From Caulobacter vibrioides OR37 (GTDB lineage: Bacteria; Pseudomonadota; Alphaproteobacteria; Caulobacterales; Caulobacteraceae), in contig NZ_APMP01000002.1 of NCBI RefSeq assembly GCF_000372645.1, forward strand, positions 124,001 through 188,000: DNA of 64,000 nucleotides, read 5' to 3'. Made by a program: the position numbers and the translations under genes. Shown piece by piece: positions 25,168 through 33,184 of the stretch. The notes below the pieces were generated by a model. That model was not told the DNA's origin. It worked only from the letters and a program-made list of their open reading frames with translations, and did not search any database. Every line of letters begins with the position of its first letter. Within the stretch, counting starts at the first letter, position 1.

Positions 25168-26300
25168 CAGGCTTGCCCCCCGGCATAGGCGCGGGCCGGG
25201 CGGACCATGCAGCCCACGGCGCCCGTCGTCGTCGTCACGCCCAGCCGTCCGGGCAGGCCGTCATAGCGGCCGCCGGCGGCGACCGGGGCCTCGTCGCCCA
25301 GGGCCGCCGAGCGGACCTCGAACAGCAGGCCGTCGTAATAGCCGAACGCCCGGCCGAAGGCGGCGGCCAAGGTGGCCTTTTCCAGCGGAACGCCGCGCGC
25401 GGCCATCCCCGCCAGGCGCGCTCGCCAGCCGGCGACGGCGGCCTTCAGCCCCGCATCGTCCGGACCCGCCAGGGCGACGATGGCGTCCAGCGCCGCCTCC
25501 GGACGATCCGACACGGCCAGGAAGGCGCGGACCTTGTCGGCCTGTTCGGGCGACAGGCGCCCGGCCTCGGCGCTCCGGGCCTTCTCGACCAGGCGGCGGG
25601 CGATCTCGGCCGGGCGGCGGCCGCCGACGGGCTCGATGCCGGCCAGGGACCACAGCTCCTGCAGCATGGCCGACGCCTCGGCCTCGGGCAGGCCGGCCAG
25701 CAGGGCGGCGATCCGCGACTGCTCGGCGGTGGACGACACCCCCTCGCCGTCCAGCTCGGCCTTCAGCTGCCGGGGCTTGGCGAAGGCGCGTTTGAGCCGG
25801 GCGGCCAGCGGCGCGGCCAGCTCCAGGCTGTCGACGAAGGCGGAAAACAGCGACACGTCGCCCAGCACCAGCGACAGGTCCGCGCGCCCGCCCGCCGCCG
25901 AGGCCGCCCAGGCCAGGGCGGCGATCTCGGCGTCGGCGGCCACGGGGTCGCCGGCCTCGAAGGCCTCGACGCCGACCTGCAGGAACTCCTCGGCCCGGTC
26001 GCTGCCGCGCGGCGCGACGCGGAAGGCCTTGCCCTCGTAGAAGCAGCGGCCCGGCTCGCCGGCCCCGTCGGCGAAGTGCTCGCGGGCCACGGCGACGGTG
26101 AAGTCGGGACGTAGGCAGGCCTCCTCGCCGCCATCGCCGGACACCACGAACAGCCGCGACCGCATGGCCTCGCCGGCCAGGTCCAGCAACAGACCCAGGG
26201 GCTGCAGCACCGGCGCGTCGACCGGGGTCGCCCCGGCCGCCAGCAGCGGCGCGCGGATGGCGTCCAGCGCCGCCGCCGGAATGGAACGCTCGAGCCTCAC
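25167..26300 (-). CDS. hisZ: ATP phosphoribosyltransferase regulatory subunit
   Basis: Paralogue of histidyl-tRNA synthetase that lost aminoacylation and serves as regulatory partner of HisG; 377 residues. Seen: a HisRS-like class II core with LRPDFTVAVAREHF (motif 1/2 area), RCFYEGKAFRV and FLQVGVEAFEAGDPVAADAEI, a helical insertion, and the late FGYYDGLLFEVR and AAGGRYDGLPGRLG, which correspond to the HisA region of true synthetases. No anticodon-binding domain. It sits 4 bp after hisS and is joined to hisG. Start ATG at 26300. Confidence 0.88.
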   Translation of the reverse strand: MRLERSIPAAALDAIRAPLLAAGATPVDAPVLQPLGLLLDLAGEAMRSRLFVVSGDGGEEACLRPDFTVAVAREHFADGAGEPGRCFYEGKAFRVAPRGSDRAEEFLQVGVEAFEAGDPVAADAEIAALAWAASAAGGRADLSLVLGDVSLFSAFVDSLELAAPLAARLKRAFAKPRQLKAELDGEGVSSTAEQSRIAALLAGLPEAEASAMLQELWSLAGIEPVGGRRPAEIARRLVEKARSAEAGRLSPEQADKVRAFLAVSDRPEAALDAIVALAGPDDAGLKAAVAGWRARLAGMAARGVPLEKATLAAAFGRAFGYYDGLLFEVRSAALGDEAPVAAGGRYDGLPGRLGVTTTTGAVGCMVRPARAYAGGQA

Positions 26301-26304
26301 GTCA

Positions 26305-27795
26305 TCAGCCCCCGATGATCTTGCGGACGGCGGCGACCAGCTGGTCGCGCGGGATGGTCTGCTGGCCCGGACGCTCGGCCTTCCAGGCGGCGTTGTCGGT
26401 CAGGCCCTCGGCGGCCTGCCGGCCGGCGTCCAGGTCCTTGATGGTCACGGTCCCGGCCGCGATCTCGTCGCCGCCCAGCATGACCACGGCCGGCGCGTTC
26501 CGGCGGTCGGCGTATTTCATCTGCGGCTTCATGCCCGAGGTCCCCAGATACACCTCGGCCGGAATGCCCGCCGCGCGCAGCCGTCCGACGACGGAGAAGT
26601 ACTCCGGCATGTGCGCCTGGTCGAAGGCGATCACCACCACCGGCCCGCGCGCGACGCCGCCCGGCTCGCGGCCCGCCGCCCGCAGCGCCGCCGCCAGGCG
26701 CGACACCCCGAACGAGAAGCCCGTCGCCGGCGTCACCTGCCCCGTGAACCGCGCCACCAGGTCGTCATAGCGCCCGCCGCCGCCGATCGAGCCGAAGGTG
26801 ACCTTGTTCCCCTTCTCGTCGGTGGTGCTGAGCAGCAGCTCGGCCTCGAACACCGCGCCGGTGTAGTATTCCAGCCCCCGGACGATCGACGGATCGATGA
26901 AGGCCTGGTCGTCGGCGATGCCGAGGCTGGTCAGGGCCGCGTCGATCCGCGACAGCTCCAGAAGGCCCTCGTCGCCCTCGGCCGAGCCGGCCACCACGCG
27001 GGCGATATTGTCCAGCGTCGCCGCGCGACCGCCGGACGAGCCGGCCTGCACGAAGTCCAGCACCTGGTCGACCGCCTGCCCTTTGAGGCCCGCGCCCTTG
27101 GTGAAGTCGCCGCTTTCGTCGAGGCGGCCCTCGCCCAGCAAGAGCCGCACGCCGTCGACGCCCAGGCGGTCCAGCTTGTCGACCGCGCGCAGCACGGCCA
27201 GCTTCTGGCCGGCGCTGTCGGCCCCGGCGGCGGTCAGGAGGCCGTTCAGGAGCTTGCGATTGTTGATCTTCAGCACCGCCGCCCCGCGCGGCAGGCCCGC
27301 CGCCTCCAGCCCCTCGACGGCCATGGCGATGATCTCGGCGTCGGCCTCCGGACGGGCCGAGCCCACCGTGTCGGCGTCGCACTGGATGAACTGGCGGAAG
27401 CGCCCCGGCCCCGGCTTCTCGTTGCGCCACACCGGCCCGAAGGCGTAGCGGCGGAAGGGCTTCGGCAGGGTCTCCCAGTTCTGGGCGGCGAAGCGGGCCA
27501 GCGGCGCGGTCAGGTCGTAGCGCAGCGCCATCCACTGGTCGTCATCGTCCTGCAGCGCGAACACGCCCTCGTTGGGCCGGTCGCTGTCGGGCAGGAACTT
27601 GCCCAGCGCGTCGGCATATTCGAACGCCCCGGTGTCCAGCGCCTCGAAGCCGTAGCGCTCATAGACCGCCGACACCGCCTCCAGGATCGCCCGCTCGGCC
27701 CGCAGGTCGCGCGCGCGCTTGTCGGCGAAGCCGCGCGGGCTGCGCGCCTCGGGGCGAAAGTCTTGCGGGGTCGTGTCGTTGGAGTCGGTGGTCAT
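26305..27795 (-). CDS. hisS: Histidyl-tRNA synthetase
   Basis: Charges tRNA-His in the cytoplasm, 496 residues, class II. Motifs: early SPRGFADKRARDLRAE, motif 1 region VYERYGFEALDTGAFEY, LRYDLTAPLARFAA, motif 2 FRRYAFGPVWRNEKPGPGRFRQFIQCD, HisA GLEYYTGAVFEAEL, motif 3 GGGGRYDDLVARF with TGFSFGVSRL, and a C-terminal anticodon-binding domain from about 385 (VVVIAFDQAHM). First structural gene of the his operon here; the 5' leader encodes a His-rich peptide, so this tRNA synthetase is likely regulated together with HisZG by charged tRNA-His. Confidence 0.95.
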   Translation of the reverse strand: MTTDSNDTTPQDFRPEARSPRGFADKRARDLRAERAILEAVSAVYERYGFEALDTGAFEYADALGKFLPDSDRPNEGVFALQDDDDQWMALRYDLTAPLARFAAQNWETLPKPFRRYAFGPVWRNEKPGPGRFRQFIQCDADTVGSARPEADAEIIAMAVEGLEAAGLPRGAAVLKINNRKLLNGLLTAAGADSAGQKLAVLRAVDKLDRLGVDGVRLLLGEGRLDESGDFTKGAGLKGQAVDQVLDFVQAGSSGGRAATLDNIARVVAGSAEGDEGLLELSRIDAALTSLGIADDQAFIDPSIVRGLEYYTGAVFEAELLLSTTDEKGNKVTFGSIGGGGRYDDLVARFTGQVTPATGFSFGVSRLAAALRAAGREPGGVARGPVVVIAFDQAHMPEYFSVVGRLRAAGIPAEVYLGTSGMKPQMKYADRRNAPAVVMLGGDEIAAGTVTIKDLDAGRQAAEGLTDNAAWKAERPGQQTIPRDQLVAAVRKIIGG

Positions 27796-27824
27796 CGTCG
27801 GTCCTAAGGTCTTCTAGGCTTCGA

Positions 27825-27879
27825 CGGATGGCGCTTGAGCCAAGCCCCATCCGCTAGGCGGGGGCTGGCTGGGGGCTTG
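27825..27879 (-). promoter_or_regulatory. Histidine attenuator: two mutually exclusive hairpins
   Basis: Between the leader peptide and hisS. Hairpin A pairs CGGATGG (27825-27831) with CCATCCG (27847-27853) and GCTTG (27833-27837) with CAAGC (27841-27845): 12 base pairs with one C-C mismatch and a 3-base loop (plus-strand letters). Hairpin B pairs CAAGCCCC (27841-27848) with GGGGCTTG (27872-27879). Both need 27841-27848, so only one can form. A ribosome finishing the leader at 27883 would block B and allow A; a ribosome stalled at the His codons leaves B free. A lacks a clear U-run, so termination may be assisted or it may act at translation level. Confidence 0.7.
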
Positions 27880-27882
27880 CTT

Positions 27883-27963
27883 TTAGAGCGAGCGGACCCG
27901 GCCGATCCCGCGAGGCGAGGTCGGATGGTGGTGGTGGCCGTGATGGTGCGGCGTGCGGGTCAT
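27883..27963 (-). CDS. hisL: Histidine operon leader peptide
   Basis: 26-codon frame on the minus strand, ATG at 27963 and TAA at 27883-27885. It begins MTRTP like the enterobacterial his leader (MTRV...), and residues 6-13 read HHHGHHHH: seven His in eight codons. It lies 87 bp upstream of hisS and directly before two competing hairpins, the classical layout of ribosome-mediated attenuation. No good Shine-Dalgarno sequence is seen, so it may be translated leaderless or weakly. Its length, His run and position make chance occurrence very unlikely. Confidence 0.82.
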   Translation of the reverse strand: MTRTPHHHGHHHHPTSPRGIGRVRSL

Positions 27964-28120
27964 TGCGGGGGGCGGTGTAGCGGATTGGGGCGTGTGGGGG
28001 AAGGGGGCGTAGATAACGATCATTGAGGCCTTCGTGGCGCTAGCCCCTTAACAAGAAGGCAACAGAACCCATGTAAGGAAGCGATGTGGACGCTAGTGCG
28101 TTGTTTTGAAGCGACGCCTC

Positions 28121-28232
28121 ATCGGCTTGCCGATTTGGCTTGACGGTACCGTCAATCCAAAGTTAGACGTCCCTTCGAGAAGCGGGAATTTCCCGCGCTC
28201 ATTCTGGGGCCCGCGCTTCCAAAGGCGCGGGC
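28121..28232. repeat. Row of four palindromes upstream of the DUF3800 gene
   Basis: In 112 bp: ATCGGC-TT-GCCGAT at 28121-28134; a 28-bp palindrome at 28134-28161 whose core is TTGACGGTACCGTCAA, flanked by TTTGG and CCAAA with one mismatched pair; GCGGGAA-T-TTCCCGC at 28182-28196; and a hairpin GCCCGCGC/GCGCGGGC with an 8-base loop at 28209-28232, ending just before the DUF3800 start. The second matches the TTGAC-N6-GTCAA pattern seen at 23883 and 24187. From 27964 to 28120 no feature other than a possible his promoter was seen. Confidence 0.75.
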
Positions 28233-28251
28233 TTCCGTGTATCTGCGAACT

Positions 28252-29091
28252 ATGCTGTTCGCCTATCTCGACGAGTTTGGGCATATTGGCCCATTCGTCC
28301 ATCGCCAAGACCTCCGCTACAAAGATAGCCCGGTTTTCGGCATGGCGGGCATCATCTTGCCCGAACCGTCGATCCGCCCTTTCTCCGCAGGCTTCCTGAG
28401 ACTTAAAGAAGGCGTATTCCGCGCGGATATAGCTCGCGCTGAGCGGATGCCCTTCAACTGGGAGAAGAAGGGGCAGGATATTTTCCGCCCGAAGGCGCTC
28501 GATAAGTATCCCGCACTTAGAGAAGTGGGCTTCCGCCTTCTAAGCCTGATCAGACGCCACGAAGGAAAGGTCTACTTCTATGGTCGGGAAAAGATCGTCG
28601 GCATGACCGACGGCAATCCGACCGGCATGTACACCACGGTCTTCAGCAAGACCATCCGAGGGCTGGACGCACACTCTCATGCCCAGGGTAGCAATTTTGC
28701 TCTCGTAGTGGATGAGCACAGCGCCAGAAAAGAACTACTCGAGTGCGCCGCAAAGACTATGTATGGAGCGCAACCCGCTCGTCGACTAGTCAGCCCTCCG
28801 TTCGAAGTCGAGAGCTATCTCAACCAGCATATACAGGCCGCTGACTGGATTGCGTCTATTGTCGGCCGCATATGGGCCCACCGTACTCAACCTGAGCAGT
28901 TTAAAGATCACGAGATCGTCGACCGATACTTCGGAAATCGGGTTACTGCCTTAGCCACTAATAGTCGCGTCGAGATGCGTCCCAATAAAAAGCGCAGCAT
29001 TGTCATTCCTTCCGTCGCCAACGACACGACGGAACAGACGTCACAGGCGCGCCCAACGTTGCGCTACTCGATTTTGGACAAGCAGCAATAA
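28252..29091 (+). CDS. DUF3800 domain protein, probably acquired
   Basis: 279 residues, no signal peptide or membrane segment. The N-terminus MLFAYLDEFGHIG is the DUF3800 hallmark (strand followed by D-E-x-G), and later NFALVVDEHS and QAADWIASIVGRIWAHR fit the family's acidic and QxADxxA-type positions; the family has an RNase H-like fold and is common on mobile elements and near defence genes. GC content is visibly lower than all neighbours, which suggests transfer. An alternative GTG start at 28237 lies on top of a hairpin. It stands alone. Function unknown. Confidence 0.85.
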   Translation: MLFAYLDEFGHIGPFVHRQDLRYKDSPVFGMAGIILPEPSIRPFSAGFLRLKEGVFRADIARAERMPFNWEKKGQDIFRPKALDKYPALREVGFRLLSLIRRHEGKVYFYGREKIVGMTDGNPTGMYTTVFSKTIRGLDAHSHAQGSNFALVVDEHSARKELLECAAKTMYGAQPARRLVSPPFEVESYLNQHIQAADWIASIVGRIWAHRTQPEQFKDHEIVDRYFGNRVTALATNSRVEMRPNKKRSIVIPSVANDTTEQTSQARPTLRYSILDKQQ

Positions 29092-29222
29092 GAAACTAGA
29101 CGCCCTACCCCCTTACATCTCACGGCGAGACGATCGCTGGGCGGGCCGCAGCCTCCAAGAGACGTAAGGCTTGGCCCGACCTGGAGCGGTCGGGGTGTTC
29201 ACTGACCCATCCCAATAAACCC

Positions 29223-29393
29223 CGTCATTCCCGCCCTCGTGGCGGGAACCCCTCTGTCCGCCGCAAGGGCGGGAGGGGCGAACCGCTGGCGGTTCGCTGG
29301 CGCCGCACGTGCTAGCGGAACCAGGGTTTCTCGCCACGAGGGCGAGAATGACGGTGGGGTTTGTGAGCCTGGCGAGAATGACGGTGGGGTTTG
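29223..29393. repeat. Inverted repeat with an adjoining 30-bp tandem duplication
   Basis: Arm 1 at 29223-29253 (CGTCATTCCCGCCCTCGTGG and on) is inverted at 29323-29353 (ending GAGGGCGAGAATGACG) with three mismatches over 31 bases. The end of arm 2 is duplicated: the 23-base unit starting GGCGAGAATGACGG is at 29341-29363 and again at 29371-29393. Short hairpins rich in CCCTCC/GGAGGG continue to 29460. The 373-bp gap has no gene; frames across it are chance products of the repeats. Confidence 0.75.
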
Positions 29394-29464
29394 GTGGGCT
29401 TGGTGGTGGCCCCCTCCACCGCCGTTCGGCGGTTCCCCTCCCCCATCGGGGGAGGCGAGGCGGC

Positions 29465-29836
29465 TCAAGCCCGCGCCGGCGGGGTGCGGACATAGGCCAG
29501 GACGAACAGCGCCGCCAGCACCAGGTCGATCGTCCCGAACGCCACGACCGGCGCGGCGACGCGGCCTTGCAGCCACAGCGCCCAGACCGGGACGCCGAAG
29601 GCCAGCTTCTCCAGCACCCCGGCCAGCATGGCCGGGCGCAGGCGGATCGGGTCGTGGGCGATGATCAGGAACAGCGCCTGGGCGGCCAGGGCCGTTCCGA
29701 TGAAGCCGTAGTAGTACTCCGCGTGGGGAAGAACCCCGGCCGGGCCGGCGACCTGTCGCTCCAGAAAGTACATCGGCGCCAGCAGCAGGATCCCGTAGAT
29801 CCCGGCCAGGCGGAATATCCAGCGGGCCAGCCGCAT
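29465..29836 (-). CDS. Small four-helix membrane protein, unknown
   Basis: 123 residues, four hydrophobic segments: LAGIYGILLLAPMYFLE, YYYGFIGTALAAQALFLIIA, LAGVLEKLAFGVPVWALWL and VAFGTIDLVLAALFVLAYV. The N-terminus MRLARWIFRL is positively charged. ATG at 29836 has GGGAGG upstream and excludes the longer frame to 29872. No family recognised with confidence; it looks like the small uncharacterised integral membrane proteins common in Caulobacter. Alone between repeat-rich intergenic regions. Confidence 0.7.
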   Translation of the reverse strand: MRLARWIFRLAGIYGILLLAPMYFLERQVAGPAGVLPHAEYYYGFIGTALAAQALFLIIAHDPIRLRPAMLAGVLEKLAFGVPVWALWLQGRVAAPVVAFGTIDLVLAALFVLAYVRTPPARA

Positions 29837-30504
29837 CGTCGCCCCCTCCCCTCGGTCTTGTCCTTGGCCCAAGCTTAGGCGCTGAACGCGGCGCGGCTCA
29901 AGGGACGGCGCGCGCGGCTTGGGGGGGCCACCTTCCCCGTGAGGGGAGAAGCGTCGTCAAGGGGATTGGCGCGCCGCTATCCTCGGAATTGGCGATCTCG
30001 AATCCAGCGAAATCAACGCCTTGTCGATTTTACACACCCGCCAATCCTCGGCGTTCAGCGCCGCTCCATAATCACAGCCATCCCCGTCGCGGGGGAGGGC
30101 GTTTGGATCCGGCCCAAAACGGCGGCGGGGCTAGGTTGAGCGGGGCCGTTGGCGGTTCCCGGCGCAGACCTCACGCCGCGTCGCTGCCTCTTCAGGGGCG
30201 CGCGCGGGTGACGGATCGGCCGGGGCCAAAACCACCAGCGGAGCGACAGGGCGGTGATCGTACAAGCCGCCTATCGCGGATCGTCGGGCTGGGTCCGGAT
30301 GTAGCCGTCCCAGTTGGTCCGCGCCCGTCCGGGGGCTAGTGGGGACCCGAGCTGAAATACGCTCACGCCTCCCATCCTCACGGGCAAGAACAGCCTGGCG
30401 GAGCGGACTCGCGAGCCGAAACACAAAACCACTCACGGTCTCCGGGTTCGCCCGGCCGCTCCGTCGCCTCCCCACACGCCTTCAGCGGCTGGCCGCGTGA
30501 AGAT
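29837..30504. other. Intergenic region with degenerate repeats, no gene seen
   Basis: About 670 bp of GC-rich non-coding DNA. Short hairpin fragments such as CTTCCCC/GGGGAG near 29930 and CGTCGCGGGGGAG near 30088 look like remnants of the repeat family at 30505-30618. Open frames here run in several phases without family similarity. Confidence 0.5.
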
Positions 30505-30618
30505 GCTCCCCCGTGCCACGGGGGAGCTGTCGCGGAGCGACAGAGGGGGCCAGCGCGGCCTCCGCCCAGTTCGCCCCCTCCGGCCCTCCGGGCCACCTCC
30601 CCCGCAGCGCGGGGGAGG
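30505..30618. repeat. Composite element of five consecutive hairpins
   Basis: Perfect stems in series: GCTCCCCCGTG/CACGGGGGAGC (30505-30527, 1-base centre), TGTCGC/GCGACA (30528-30542), GAGGGGGC/GCCCCCTC (30543-30580), GGCCC/GGGCC (30582-30594) and CCTCCCCCGC/GCGGGGGAGG (30596-30618). First and last stems share the CTCCCCC core. This is a repeat class seen between genes in Caulobacter-type genomes. It ends 26 bp before the next gene. Confidence 0.8.
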
Positions 30619-30644
30619 AGCTTTACCCCCGAACGGAGAAACCC

Positions 30645-30929
30645 ATGCCCAAGTCCAAGCCGCCGCGCCGCAAGCGCACCCGCCACCCCGTCAGCCGCGA
30701 GCGCTCGATGCTGAATTTCTACGACCGGCTGGAACGCCTCACCGACCGCGCCGAGCGCGAGGCCGAGGCCCTGGCCGACAAGGTCCCGCCCGAGGAGCTG
30801 GCCGCCATGCGAGCGACCTGCGCCGAGAACCGGCGGATCTTCGCCGAGGCGCGGGCCGCGATGCTGGCCCCCAGCCGCACGCCGGTGCTGGACCGGCTGG
30901 TCACCGAAGCCCGGCGGAGGGCGCGGTAA
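30645..30929 (+). CDS. Small basic coiled-coil protein, unknown
   Basis: 94 residues, strongly basic at both ends (MPKSKPPRRKRTRHP and EARRRAR), with a heptad-like helical middle (YDRLERLTDRAEREAEALAD, then EELAAMRATCAENRRIFAEAR). No signal peptide. ATG at 30645 has a GGAG site 8 bases upstream; the codon pattern is typical of the genome. Not recognised; the composition would fit a nucleic-acid-associated or structural protein, without further support. Confidence 0.65.
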   Translation: MPKSKPPRRKRTRHPVSRERSMLNFYDRLERLTDRAEREAEALADKVPPEELAAMRATCAENRRIFAEARAAMLAPSRTPVLDRLVTEARRRAR

Positions 30930-31116
30930 AGCGCCACCTATGACTTCGCGCCGCACAAGTCTATCCACAGGCCTTCGAAACGATTGTTCGTAATATCTCG
31001 TATAGAAACATGAACTCCATGTAATAATTGCGACAATTTAACCCACATTTCTGGCTTGTAACTTGAGATGAACGACCCTGGCGTCCAGACCTCTCGTCAA
31101 TTGAGGGGAAATACGA

Positions 31117-33171
31117 ATGACCAGGACCCAGTTGCTGGCGACGGCGGCGGTATTCGTCGTCGCCGGCGCGGCGCTCGCCGGCCAAGCCACGGCCCAGACG
31201 ACCACGCCCGCGCCCGCCCCGACGACCGAGGCCGATCAGAGCGGAGTTTTGGTCTTCACGCCCGACTTCTTCGCCGCCAATCGTCCGAACACCGCCCAGG
31301 ACATGGTCAACCGGATCCCCGGCTTCTCGATCAATGACGGGGCCCAGACGCGCGGCTTCGAGGGGGCGGTCGGCAATGTGCTGATCAACGGCAACCGCCC
31401 GGCCTCGAAGAACGACACCGGCTCCAACGTGCTGTCGCGCACCCCGGCCAGCCAGGTCGAGCGGATCGAGCTGGTGCGCGGCGGGGCAGCCGGCATCGAC
31501 ATGCAGGGCTATGCGATGGTGGCCAACGTCATCCTGAAGAAGGGCGTCAACACCCAGCAGATCCTGACCTGGAACGCCCAGATCTTCGACGGCGGCCACG
31601 ACGTCTATGGCGGCAGCTATCAGTTCACGGCCAATAACGGCGATCGAAGCTGGGGCGTGCTGCTCAGCGACGGCACCAGCAGCAGCGACAGCAACGGTAC
31701 GGGCCGCACCGTGCGCCGCGACGCGGTCGGCAACGTGCTGCGCGACACGGCCTATTCGAACGACGGCTGGGGCGGCAGCAATTCGATCCGCCTCAACTAT
31801 TCGGGTCCGTTCGCGGGCGGCAAGCTGGAGGCCACGGCCCGCTACGGCATCCACGACTGGCAGGAGTGGCAGCAGGACGTCTCGGCGACCAGCTTCAACC
31901 GCACGGACTATTCGGAAGACACCAAGTTCGGCGAGGTCGGCCTGACCTATATCCGCCCGCTGGCCCCGACCTGGACGCTGGAGACCCGGGCGATCCACAG
32001 CTTCGACACCTTCCGCAACGCCTCGACCGGCGCCGAGCGCGAGGACGGCGTGGCCAGCCCGTTCCAGAAGTTCACCTCCAAGGGCGACGACGGCGAGACC
32101 ATCCTGCGGACCCTGGTGCGCAACGAGCGCTCGCCGGACCTGACGCTGGAGGGCGGCGGCGAGGTCGCCTACAACATGCTCGACACCAAGCAGGCCTATA
32201 CCGAGGACGGCGTCGACGTGCCCCTGCCCTCGGCCTCGGTCAAGGTCGAGGAGCTGCGCGGCGAGGCCTTCGCCAAGGCCGTCTGGCGGATCGGTCCGAA
32301 GCTGAACCTGGAAAGCCAGATGCGCCTCGAGACCTCGACCATCAAGCAGTCGGGCGACGCCAGCGCCAAGAAGAGCTTTTTCTACGCCAAGCCGCGCGTG
32401 CTACTGACCTGGACGCCCTCGCCGGCCAGCCAGGTGCGCGTGCGGTTCGAGCGCGAGCTGGGCCAGCTGGACTTCAACGACTTCGCGGCCTCGGCCTCGC
32501 TGAGCAACGGCCAGGTCTATGGCGGCAATGTCGACCTGCGGCCCGAGCAGCGCTGGATCTCGGAAGTGGGCTACGAGCGCCGGTTCTGGGGCCAGGGCGT
32601 GGTCTCGGTGACCTATCGCCACGACGAGATCATCGGCGTGATCGACCGCCTGCCGCTGCCGGGCGGCCTATCGGCGACCGGCAATATCGGCGACGGCACG
32701 CTGGACAAGCTGTCGGTCAATATCGTGGTCCCGACCGACAAGCTGGGGGTGGGCGGCGGCCGGATCACCTTCAAGAACGACTGGAACGACAGCCACGTCA
32801 CCGATCCGACCACGGGGCGCAAGCGCCCGATCTCACGGGTGCGGCCGACCCAGGCCGACATCGGCTTCCAGCAGGACCTGCCGCGCTGGAAGACCCAGTG
32901 GGGCTTCGACGTAATCCCGCTGCTGGGCCAGGGCACCTACGATCCGGACCAGACCTACAAGTGGCGCGGCACGGGCTATTACTCGGCCTTCGCCGAGTAC
33001 AAGCCGACCCCCAGCCTGGCGATCCGCGCCCAGATCAATGTCTGGAACGACTTCCGCCAGCGCTATGTCGTCTATGCCGACCGCACCCCGGCCCGGCCGG
33101 TGTCCTTTGTCGAGGACCGCGAGATCAACCCCCGCACCTTCTGGACCCTGCGGGTGCGCAAGACGTTTTAG
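31117..33171 (+). CDS. TonB-dependent outer membrane receptor
   Basis: 684 residues. A signal peptide ends near GQATAQTTT, followed by a plug domain at about 45-150 (FFAANRPNTAQDMVNRIPGF, NVLINGNRPASKND, VERIELVRGGAAGIDM, typical of TonB plugs), then a 22-strand-type barrel ending in the sorting signal FWTLRVRKTF. The TonB box is not obvious. Smaller than the large Oar-like receptor at 42.5 kb. No transport genes adjoin it, so the ligand cannot be inferred. Confidence 0.9.
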   Translation: MTRTQLLATAAVFVVAGAALAGQATAQTTTPAPAPTTEADQSGVLVFTPDFFAANRPNTAQDMVNRIPGFSINDGAQTRGFEGAVGNVLINGNRPASKNDTGSNVLSRTPASQVERIELVRGGAAGIDMQGYAMVANVILKKGVNTQQILTWNAQIFDGGHDVYGGSYQFTANNGDRSWGVLLSDGTSSSDSNGTGRTVRRDAVGNVLRDTAYSNDGWGGSNSIRLNYSGPFAGGKLEATARYGIHDWQEWQQDVSATSFNRTDYSEDTKFGEVGLTYIRPLAPTWTLETRAIHSFDTFRNASTGAEREDGVASPFQKFTSKGDDGETILRTLVRNERSPDLTLEGGGEVAYNMLDTKQAYTEDGVDVPLPSASVKVEELRGEAFAKAVWRIGPKLNLESQMRLETSTIKQSGDASAKKSFFYAKPRVLLTWTPSPASQVRVRFERELGQLDFNDFAASASLSNGQVYGGNVDLRPEQRWISEVGYERRFWGQGVVSVTYRHDEIIGVIDRLPLPGGLSATGNIGDGTLDKLSVNIVVPTDKLGVGGGRITFKNDWNDSHVTDPTTGRKRPISRVRPTQADIGFQQDLPRWKTQWGFDVIPLLGQGTYDPDQTYKWRGTGYYSAFAEYKPTPSLAIRAQINVWNDFRQRYVVYADRTPARPVSFVEDREINPRTFWTLRVRKTF

Positions 33172-33184
33172 GGGGCGCCAGGCG

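Noticed and set aside
28237-28251. GTG start five codons upstream of the DUF3800 ATG
   Set aside because: Lies directly after a strong hairpin with no ribosome site, and the family N-terminus begins at the ATG.
29989-30110. Possible tRNA (TCGAATCC near 29997)
   Set aside because: No acceptor stem, anticodon arm or CCA could be folded around it.
30961-31998. 345-residue minus-strand frame opposite the TonB receptor
   Set aside because: Antisense shadow of the plug and first barrel strands; no recognisable features.
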